A stretch of 64,000 bases of DNA from Owenia fusiformis (Eukaryota > Annelida > Polychaeta > Sabellida > Oweniidae), in NCBI GenBank assembly GCA_903813345.2, contig CAIIXF020000011.1:25352166-25416165 (forward strand), given 5' to 3'. Of the stretch, positions 50,301-62,300 are shown in pieces. How positions within the stretch are numbered: position 1 is the stretch's first letter; each line of letters starts with the position of its first letter. The translations under genes and the position numbers were made by a program. A model generated the notes under the pieces. The model was not told the origin of the DNA and did not search any database. It saw only the letters and a program-made list of their open reading frames with translations.

Positions 50301-53300
50301 GGCAACTTGTAGATAATTTTCAAAAAAAAATTTGGTCAAATTGAAGCAAGTTGAAAAATAACTTATTTTTACTGTTTTTTGACGTCAAATATCTCAAAAA
50401 CGGTAAAAATTTGATGCTGACATATTTTGAGAAATATGTAGGGAATGCTTGAATCTATTAATGATGTAATTTATTGCAGGAAATGATCAAGTATAAGGCA
50501 AACTTTAAGAATCTTGTCAATCACAAAACCTGCCTTGACTTTATACATGAGAAAGTTTCCTGAAAATGACTAAGTCCTACTTTTTTTCAAATTTTATAGA
50601 GTAAACACCAAAAACCGTAATTCCAAGAGCTTTGAAATCTTCAGAGGACATAAGCTGCATATACACCAACTACTAAAAGTTATTTGAAAGTTCTACTTCA
50701 ACAAAGTGTCTAGTATTTACAGAAAAATTTGACTTTTTGACGTAAAAATCCGCAATTTCTGGGAAACCGGGCGAACTTGGGAAATGGCGATGATAGGTCA
50801 AATAGGCATTATGGATATGCATAAAATGAATGTGGATATGACTCAATCCGAATAGCAGTTTAAATTTGTGCGGCCAATGTTGACGGACGGACGGATGGAC
50901 GGACGGACGGACCAACGGACGGACGAACGCCTGGTCAATCCCATAGGCTCACTGTGTGAGCCAAAAATGATGACCGAAATAGTGGTACCATCTGCACCCA
51001 CTCAAAAACACACCTGCACTCACTCAAAAACACATCTGCACTCACTTGAAAACACATCTGCACTCACTTGAGTAAATTTGCACTCACTACTTGAAAACAA
51101 ATCCTCACTCACTTAAAACTGGTACAGATTGATGAACTTTTGGCAACGGTGGAAATTATAAACTTTGAAGCGTTCCTTACCTTGTCCCCCTGGTCTCTAT
51201 TGTTTACATCAGATACACCTCTAAGTACAGATGCTATCACTGCACTGCTTTCACACTGTAACAAATGGTAAACATACTGTTAAGGAAGTGAGCTGGTACA
51301 TGCATTCTTGTGCAATGTGAAGCATTCCATTGAAGACATTTAAATGGACTTAATGAACTTAGTAAAACGTTTTATGGAGTAGTAAATCCCATTAAAGAAA
51401 AAACTAGAAAAACAGCAACTCCACGGAGTAGCAAATCCCACCGAACAAAACATATTATGCTTATTATAGCTAGTGTAAATGTTGAAATGTTTGTGCACTT
51501 TGAGATAGAAGCATGAAATTTGGCACAAAGTTAGTTTATACCATTGTGAACTAGGCATCATCATATAAAATTTGAACCAAATCTGTTCACTGGTATATGA
51601 GTTATCAAAGATTACGTTTTTTTCGAATATGGGCCGCCATCTTGAAATTCAGCCGCCATCTTGAAAATTATTTCTTGAACAGAGCTACTGCCTCCCTAGG
51701 CATAATAATTATATAAAATTTCAATCAAATCTGTTCACTGGTATTTGAGTTATCAAAGATTACGTTTTTTACGAAAAATTGCCGCCATTTTGAAATTAAG
51801 CGGCCATCTTGAAAATGTTTTGTTGAACATAGCTACTGTGTCCCTAATAATCATAATATAAAATTTGAACCAAATCCGTTCACTGGTATTTGAGTTATCA
51901 AAGATTACATATTTTTACGAAAAATGGCCGCCACTTTGAAATTAAGCGGCCATCTTGAAAATCTCTTTTTGTGCGAAACTCCTTTGTCCCTAGGCATCAG
52001 CATATAAAATTTGAACCAAATCCGTTCACTGGTATTTGAGTTATCAAAGATTACATATTTTTACGAAAAATGGCCGCCACTTTGAAATTAAGCGGCCATC
52101 TTGAAAATCTCTTTTTGTGCGAAACTCCTTTGTCCCTAGGCATCAGCATATAAAATTTGAACCAAATCCGTTCACTGGTATATGAGTAATCAAAGATTAC
52201 GTTTTTTAAGGAATTTGGGCCGCCATCTTGAAATTCAGCCGCCATCTTGAAAATTATTTCTTGAACAGAGCTACTGTGTCCCTAGGCATAATCATATAAA
52301 ATTTCAACCAAATCTGTTCACTGGTATTTGAGTTATCAAAAATTACGTTTTTTACGAAAAATTGCCGCCATTTTGAAATTAAGCGGCCATCTTGAAAACG
52401 TTTTGTCGAACATAGCTACTGTGTCCCTAAGCATCATCACATAAAATTTGAACCAAATCCGTTCACTGGTATTTGAGTTATCAAAGATTACATATTTTTA
52501 CGAAAAATGGCCACCATTTTGAAATTAAGCGGCCATCTTGAAAATCTCTTTTTGTGCGAAACTCCTTTGTCCCTAGGCATCAGCATATAAAATTTGAACC
52601 AAATCCGCAAACTAGTATTTGAGTTATTAAGAGTACATTTTTTACGAAAAATGGCGGCCATTTTGAATTCAGTGGCCATATTGAAAATTTCTTCTAGAGC
52701 AAAGGTCCTACACCCATAAGGCATAAGCCTATAAAATTTGAATCAAATCCGTGAAACGGTATTTGAGTTATCGCCCGGACAAATAGACGGACGTCATTTG
52801 TTGTTGCTGCATTGGTTTACGGACGGACGAACGGACAGACGGACGGCTTTCCTATATCCCTCTCGAACTTCGTTCAGTGGGATAAATATATTTCATTAAA
52901 ATTATAACGAAGATTTTATAAAGATTTATAGGTATCAGCCTACAAAACTTAACCGAAATTATAAAAAAAGGTATCCAAGTATTGCCCAGATGCACCAATG
53001 GCCATATGGACAAACAGTTTATATCTATATCTATTACTCAAACTTATCAAAGGGAAAAAATTAACTGTAGTTGATACTTGTAAAGCATTGGAAACAATGA
53101 CCAGCTCTCTACCTTAAATGATAATGTAAGTCCATTTCAAAAAAGAAAAAAATCATTGATAAACAAATTCATGACGTTTAACCATTTCGAAATTGTTTAA
53201 CAAAGCTGCCTAAAAAACAGAGATAAGAAATATGAACAAAACACAGGCCATTTACGTGTTATCAGTCATCTAAGGTAGCCACAAGTTAATTCCCTGTTCA

Positions 53301-56300
53301 CCGTTGAGAAAATAGCAACACCACCAAAACCAATTTTATTATTCTTTTATCTCTTCAAACTTGCATATTTAATGTCAAAAATGAAATGTTTAAATAGGCA
53401 AGAGAAAGTTTGACAGAGGGAGTTTTGTGTCACAAGGCAGGTACCACTTAACAGAAAATTTAATTTGCAAGGGTTCTAAGACCATGTGAACATATATAAA
53501 CAGTACCAAATGATTGTTGTTTTACAGATAAAATACCTCAACAACATGTTATATCTACAGATAAATACATAAGGTAAACTAAGAGGCAGATATCCTTAAA
53601 AAGATGAATACTAAGAGTAAAAAAATGTTTAGAGCAAAATGTTTCCTCATGGTGTTTATTTCTTTACTTTTACTAATGACATTTGTGTTAAATGCCAAAC
53701 ATATGGAGACATTCATAGGAAAGGACTTTACAAGGACAAGGATTTTACCTTTTCTGAACATATGGAATAATTCCACCATGGAACCTACAAATTCAGAGCA
53801 GCCTCACATGACAAAATCTACAATAAAATTTTCAAATTCAGACATTTTTCAAACAAGAAAACCTACTATTCCAGACCAGCCAGGCACAACAAAACCTGCA
53901 AATTCAGATCTGCCACACACAATAGAAACTACAGATGTGGACCAGCCACAAACAATAAAATCTACAAATTTAGACCAGCCTCGCACAACAGAATCTACAA
54001 ATTCAGAACAGCTTCACACAATAAAATCTATGAATTCTACAAATTTGAACCAGCCAAACACAACAGAATCTGCAAAAGATGAGTCTAATACAGACATATA
54101 TTCAAATCAAAATACAGAAGTACATCGGTGCATAGAAGCACTTTTAGGAAATAACACCCAACAAATGAATAACTGCAAAAAGATCAGAAATAAAACAATT
54201 ATGAAAACCATCATTGATAAATATAACAAGTTGACTCAACGAAAAAAACAACAACAGGATTTTCATCGAGATATAAGCTCAGAGTTTATACACCACAAAG
54301 TCAAGGGATCAATGGTACCAAATGTTGTTCATTACATATGGTTTGGGGTAAGAGAATTTGAATTTTTCCATGCTGTAGCAGTGTATAGTGCTTATAAGTT
54401 CCTCAAACCTGAGAAGATAGTGTTTCATGGTGATACCATACCAACTGGACCATGGTGGGACTTCGTAAAGAATAAGACATCACATCTAAAGTTTCATTAT
54501 ACTGGGAAGCCTACATATGTATATAGGAAGAAGTTGGAACATTTAGAACATTCTGCCGATATCATGAGGTTACTAATATTACAAGGTAAAACATATTTTT
54601 CATTTGAAAACTTATTTTCAGCATAAATAAATATCTGAAAAGTTCAAAATTTATGAAATTCCCTCCAAGGATCATTCAAGCGCTTCAAATTAACTTTGAT
54701 GAAAACTTTCTTTTCTGTAAACATCAACACTTAAAAAGTGCTTAACTTTTACGATCATAATCAATGACAATGACAAGAGGGCAATGCGCAAACCCCATCA
54801 AACATCTAAAAACATTAGACCAGACGCCCAATCATCATTTCTCAAATTGAAAATGTGTCATGTGTAATTATAATTATACAGAAAAGAAGATTTGAATCGA
54901 ATTCTATTGACAGTGTAAATATCAGGTCATTCTGAGAAAGTTAGTTTTAAGAACAGCGATTAAGACTATAAATTTTTCTAAATTTTCCAGAGATCAGAAA
55001 ATTTTACAGTTTTAATAGTGAGTGCCTTTAATTGACCATTGTTTCATTGTAGACGAGGGAGGCATTTACATGGACACAGATGTAATTGTTCTTAAATCTT
55101 TTGACCCACTTCGTCGATATGATGTCACAATGGGAAAAGAATCAGATGATGGACTTGCTAATGGGATAATTCTAGCAAAGAAAGGAGCCCCATTTCTCAG
55201 ACTGATTTTTGAAGCATATCGCACATATAGTAAAAAAGAATGGAGTCGACATTCTGTGGGTGTCCCTTATGATTTATCAAAGATTTACCCACATCTTATT
55301 CATGTTGAAAAAACAAGTCTCCTACGTCCCAGCTGGATGGACGCTAAGATCCTTTTCCAGGGGCATTACAACTGGACAGAAAATTACGCAATTCACATCT
55401 GGCATCGGGATTACAAAGCAATTGGTGGATATTTCCCACATTGTCCAGAAGATCTTTATGACCTTGACACAACATTAGGAGAGGTCATGCGGTACGTATT
55501 GTTTGGAAACTCGACACTTTTAAGTGTGAATCCAATGAATACAACAAATCACAACAGTACCAGACACATGAACGTAACTTGCCAATCATATGATGTGTTT
55601 AATGTGACAAAACAACTAGTGGAAGAAGGAGACCCAATTAACACACCAGAAAGAAAGCAGAAAGCACATACCATTGTCACACAACAGGAAAAGCAAACTG
55701 GTAATTCATTTAAGACCCAAAAAAGAGTAGAAAGGATTGAAGAATTACAAACGCAAGAAATATCAACCTTTAAATTATTACAAAAATACATAGAATCACA
55801 AAAACATGAGATAAGAACTGATTCAACACTAGTGCCAACTGATTCAACATTAGTACCAACTGATTCAACATTAGTACCAGCTGATGGAACATTAGTACCA
55901 ACTGATTCAACACTAGTGCCAATTGATTCAACACTAGTATCAATTGATTCAACACTAGTACCAACTGATGGAACATTAGTACCAACTGATTCAACACTAG
56001 TACCAACTGATTCAACACTAGTACCAATTGATTCAACACTAGTACCAACTGATTCAACATGAGTACCAACTGATGGCACATTAGTACCAACTGATTCAAC
56101 ACTAGTACCAATTGATTAAACACTAGTACCAATTGATTCAACACTAGTACCAACTGATGGAACATGAGTACCAACTGATCCAACACTAGTACCAACTGAA
56201 TAAACAGTAGTATCAATTGTTGAGACATTACAAACTAAAGAAGAACCAACTGCTTAGAACCAACTGATATAAGGGAGTTTGAGCTACATGCTTTTAAGAG

Positions 56301-59300
56301 AACTTGTACATGAATATGTAATATTTCAAACACTAGGCATATCCCTCTCTCAATAGTTGTTTTATTCCAGGGACGCAATTATGACTATTTTTCTCATACT
56401 TTCATGCTCAATCAGGCTAATACTAGGGAGGAAAGAATGGATCCCTAGAGTACCATAATTCTCCACGTTCATGTAGTTCTCTTAAAAATGTGTAGCTTAA
56501 CCTCTCCAGTATCAGACATTACCTGTTGTAAGAGTGGTAGTGCCCGGGCTATGAGCAAACGGCCTTTCCTGACCCCCAGGAGACGTGTCATGAAGTCCCC
56601 ACCCCGCTGCAGATTATTGTAAATGCTATCTATATTCTCTTTGCGCTCATCAAGCAATGGTATTCTAAAGTGAGAAATATTTATAATCATGAAGACAGAT
56701 AAAAAATTCAATCCTTAGAAAACCAAAGTTTAATGTTTGATTTTTCAAATGATGATTCGAAAATGAACTTACCGTCCTTCTTCTGGTAAAGCTAATACTC
56801 TTTTCTCAATATCATCTATGTACAGCAGTCGGTCGTAAAGCTAGAAGTACAGAATACAAGCCTAAAGTAAAACCTGCATATCAAAATACCATTCTTATCA
56901 GAACACCTCAAAATGTTTCCCTGTCAAAATTCTGAATTCTCCCATTGACTACCAGGTTAAAAAAATTTAAATGTGAATACCTAATCTAACCTGAACACTT
57001 TGACAAGTCACATTGGCATTTAGATCAAACAGGTTCTATCATATTCGTCCTAGACCTTTTATCGACTGATTTTAACAATTTTCGACTGTTTAAAGTTTAA
57101 AGCATTTCAACATATTTTACAGAGTTTCATAAAAACTTCAGATGACTTCCAAAATATACTATTTTCATCATGGAAACAAGATATTAACCTGCAAAATCCC
57201 ACAACCTGCCATTTGTTACAGAAACCAAACTCTGACCAACAAATATCAAACACTGACTGCCTAACACCATCAGAAAAAAAGTTGGAGACTATAACAACAA
57301 TATGCCACCACTTGACATTAAAATCAAAACAGAAGCAATTTTGTCAAAAAATAAGTGACTGTTGCTAATGAAACTCCTGCGTTGTTAGATCTACAAAACT
57401 GACCTTCTCAATATCAAGTAAGAGTTCCTTGAATCTGCGTATATTCCTGGCCTTTTGGTCCTCCCCTTCTAGGCTGTTACCCCTTGAGATTTTGTCAATG
57501 ATCTGCCTTGGATTGTGAACACTAGCTGCTGTTAACTTTCCTAGAGAGCCTTCAAACTGGGCTGAAAAACATAACGTCTTTTCTAAAAATGTATTGAAGT
57601 ATGTTATATGAGCAATGAGTAGTGAAACAGATATTCTTTCAAAGAGCAACTTTTTTAAATACTTGTCATATCTATTTCAGATATAAAATTAATTTTTGCG
57701 ATATTATTTCTGGTACCTTTTTACACTATATATGACAGATAAACACAAACACAAACTTTTCCAGATTTTTTTTATTTTCCATGTCCATGTTCCATGTGTC
57801 TTATTAATAACTTCATTAACAGCTATATCATCTTTGCTTCAGCTCTGATACAAAATTTTGTAATATTTCCTCAACACATAATAGGCCTTAATCTGAAATT
57901 GCTTGACATACCAAAGAGCTTGAAGTACATATACATTTCACTAACATTTCCAGGCCTGTAGGTGGTACTGACTATATACTAACTCACCAGGTCTATAAGT
58001 CCTTGTCTCCACCTTTGAGAATTGTGGGAGAACTAGTTTAGGTTCCTGCGCATCACCAGATCCTCGTTCCTGCTCCAACTTACGTACCTCTTCCATCTTC
58101 AGACGCATCATAAGTGTCTAAAATATATGATTATCAGATTTAATAATATTTTTGCCCAAAAGTATGAGCACTAGCAAATGGTTCACTAAGGAGTTTATAT
58201 GTAAAATTGTTGATTGAGTCAACTTGTCTAAAATGGAAATATAATACAAATCCTTAATTTACATTATATAGTTATGTACTGTATAGCAGTAGTCTTGTAT
58301 AAGTGCTCTCTATCTCTACATGTATTTAGAATGGCATTTAAGACTATTAAAAATGAGCCTACTGAATAATAATAGTCATCTAGGTAGGGATTGTCAGTTT
58401 GAAGCTGCATGAGTTGAATCTTTATCACCCAGTCTTTCTCTTTCTTTGTCATCAAACCTGCATCTTCATCCCTCTCACCTCGGAAACCATCACCTGAATT
58501 ATTTTAACAGTTAATCAAAAGAAATCAAATGCGTGCAATTAAAGTATGGTTTCTAGGGATTTTTCATACATAAATAAAAACAAAGCTGTAACCCACTTTG
58601 CCTTTCTTCAAATATTGTTTTCTAATTGAATTATGAAGCTTGATACCATTAATGTTACTTAGAAATGTTGGGTTCTGTGTATTAAATAAAAACAATCACC
58701 ATTGTATCCTTGGTCACCATGGTAACCATGGTCATAGTCACCACCATTGTTATAGTTACGGTGGTTGTTATAGTTACGACGGTTGTGATATTGCTCCTGC
58801 TGTTGTTGGTACATCTGCTGTTGCTGCTGTGGATGAGGACGTCTCTGCTGACTGGAGGAGGAAAATAGCACACTGATCATATTTCAACTTTTGGATAGAG
58901 AACATATTTCTTGAGTTGCTTAATCCAATTTAAATCCAACATTTTCTATTCTGTTCAGTTATAAAGTTTCTCTTGCAATTATTCAACAAACTTTTGATAA
59001 CCTTGTTTGCATGACATTTAACCATGTAGTATAGTAAGACAAAGTATGCCCGACAGAGTATGTAAGATTAAGTTTGGAAGATACGAGAACTGTACAATTT
59101 CTTACTTCTGCATGAGTGGGTGCCTAGGCTGGTTTTGATGAGGTCTCCTTCCCCTCATGTGGCTTGGATCACTGTATGGCATCGGCATCGGAATTCTAGC
59201 AAAGATAACATCTTTTACGGGCTGGCATTGCAAAATTTATCGGTTATTGGGATCACGCTACATTTCATAAAAAAAATACTAAAGGGTATCACGCTATATT

Positions 59301-62300
59301 TTGTAAAAATACTATGGAGATCAGTGATCACGCTATAATATTTCGTAAATACTAACAAAATCTCATTATTTATTTTTTTTTTAACTATAACTTGGCTATA
59401 AAGTTTGTACCATTATCAAAATTACAGGATGGGATGGTTGTGTAGGGGAACTATAGCAGGTGAACTATCATTTACTTAATTTACTCTGAGTTGTTTACCT
59501 TGGATGTACTGGGCTACTCCCCATAGGTGGATGATGACCAGGGGGTGAGTTCCTCCCTCCTTGCCTTGGACCAGGGGTCCTCTGTCCAGGGCCTGGTGTC
59601 CTTGGTCCCTGGTTTTGGTGCCTGGGTCCAGGGGTATGTTGCAAGTTATGAGGGCCTGGAGTATGGTGTTGCTGGCCAGCCATCTGTGCATACATGTGCA
59701 GCTGCTGAGGCGACATTTGAGCTGAAATACAGAGAGTATCCTCATATGTACAAAAACGTTTTTGCAATTTTTTAGTAATTTATTCTTATGTGTTTATGGA
59801 TAAAAAAAATTAAACTTTTTACAAACACAAAACACATTGACAGTCTTTCCCCCTTGTGTCTTAATCATACCTAGCATCCTGGGATTAATATTCCTGTATG
59901 GAGACATCATTCTCGGGTGCATAAATGGTCCACCTGGAGGGCCTCTCCTACCATCAGGGGGAGTCATTCCCATAGGATGCACTGGAGGTGACGATCCCAT
60001 TCCTGCAACGCAAGAGATGATCTTAGTTGCCTCATTTTGAATTGTTTTCGTATCATTTTTAATATTATCTACAACTGCAACATACATATATTCCAATATA
60101 AGAAGTAGCTTTGTATTGGGTAGCTGGAGTGAATCAAATATTATAGCCTTTGGTGTCCAGTCACAATCTATTATGGCCTTTAGTTTTAAAATGAAATAAA
60201 AACAGCCATAAGTAAGCCAATGACAGTGAAATCAGATTCTGTAGTTGAGAAGAGCTACTCTAGGACTTACCCATTTGTTGCATGGGTGAGTTCCTACCCT
60301 GAGGAGTCCCCTGAGCTGGTGAAGTCCTGCCTCCCATTGCCTGCTGCAGTGCCCTGTTAGCTACCTGAAATAGAAACCATTGCTTTATACTCCATATGCA
60401 TATACATGCATATAACATATACCATTCATTTATAATCAAGATCCTGTGCATGACACAACTGCCCAGTCTTAAATATTTCAGTGTCATAAAGAGATAACAC
60501 AATAAGTACCTCTGTTTTGCACTAAGTTCATAAGTTGCCCCCTCCCCATCAGAATTGCCTTCGATGATCCTATTGATCTATGGTAAAATGTAATTAAGCA
60601 TGGGACTAGGCTAATGCATTATTTATGTGTAATTTTTAATTTGAGGAGACCAACCTACCTGTGCATGGGCAGCAGGAGGGGGCGTTCCTACTGACAGGGG
60701 AGTTCCCTGATTGACAGAAGGGGAGGAACTTCGACGGATCTGATCTTGCAGCACATTGGGCAGTGACTAAAATAAAGGAAAAATTTAGATCAATGATCGG
60801 CAATTAAAAAACAAGGATTAACATGCATGTGAAATATTACCATCTGCCATTTGTTACAGATGCTGAACCCTGAATGTTGGATGCCAAACACCATTCACAT
60901 AAAAGTTGGGAGACCATAACAATATGTCACCACTTGTGGTGCTGACATAGAAACGGCGAAACTCCTATTGCAACAAGTTTGTTTTGGATGAGAAGTGATG
61001 TGTAACACAAATATGGAACATGAAAGTTACGAGCCCAGCCCATTGTCACTTTTTTAGAGGTCTTCTATTTTAAGCAGTTTTTCACATTGAATTCAAGACT
61101 CTTGTCGATCCATATTAACACTCTTCCCATATACAGGGTGTCCAGAAAGTATGGGGCCCCCCTAGGCAGACATACACCAATGTCCCCATAGTATGTGTCA
61201 TATATTATTTTAAAGCTTGTCCAAAGTTACATTGATTTGCCAAGTATCATGGTTCAACCCACAAACGGGAAAAAGTTACAGGCATTTCAAAATGTAGTGT
61301 TTTACCAAAATTAAAGCTTAGTTTTACACAAAATTAATAGTCGGCATTCTCCCTTGGCCATGTTAACAGCAGCAATTCTTTCCAGACATGACCTTAAATA
61401 CACTTCAAATAGGGGTATGGCATTTTGTAGTGCTCATAAAACCTTTTTAAGGCATTTTAGAAGAATTTCCTTGGAGTATCTACCCTCACTAACCTCTTTT
61501 TACAACTCAATATCCATCCTCTCTTTGACGATGGCATCCACATTTTTGGTCACATTGAGGTTAGCCCTGTTTCCAGGATACTGAATTTAACTTTAATTTT
61601 GGCCAAACACTAAGTTTTGAAATGCCTGTAAATTTTTCCCATTTGTGAGTTGAACCATGATACTTGGCAAATCAATGTAACTTTGGATAAGCTTTAAAGT
61701 GATATATGACACATAGTATGGGGACATTGGTGTATGCCTGCCTATGGGGGGCCCAATACTTTCGGGACACCCTGTACTTAATCATATTCAATAAATCTTA
61801 TGAGTCTGTACTCACATTTCCCCGAATCTGTCCTTCTATTTCCTCCAGCATGAATGGCTTTGCGTGACTGGTCACTAGCTCTCGCTCTATCTCCTCTAAT
61901 GTCTTTACGCTAGGTAGACTTGTCCCTACTGTCACTATGGAGGGGTCCTGTAGGTACAAATATGTGTTAAGGAAAACATATAAATACCATTTTGGGTATC
62001 ACATGGCCATTATCTTCCATCTTAACAAATATCTTAATGTGAACACATCTCTCAAGTGATTACCACTCAATAAACACCTATTTTTACAGGTTGGTTGTAT
62101 ATAAAATCAAAAGATCAACAATCCTTGTAAGGGAATGACTGTTTCAATATGGTGACGTATATACAATGAAAATGTAAATTCCATCCCTCTCAAAATTGAA
62201 TTGATGATAAATTAATTTTGGCCCTTAAATTATAGGAAGTTTTATTCTATTCATAAAGGCATTGTAGTAAGTATTCTATATTGTATAATATTCTTTATTA

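Noticed and set aside
52051-52724. Minus frames with MAAEFQDGG / [10 protein letters not shown] words
   Set aside because: Repeated core units of the second pearl element, not a gene.
55549-56228. Long minus-strand open frames (176 and 152 codons) over the 21-bp repeat
   Set aside because: They arise because the repeat has no stop on that strand; the translations are pure period-7 repeats and the plus frame has the recognisable enzyme.
58640-58880. His/Gly/Tyr-rich plus-strand frame
   Set aside because: Antisense to the Gln/Asn/Tyr-rich PATL1 exon 58700-58851.
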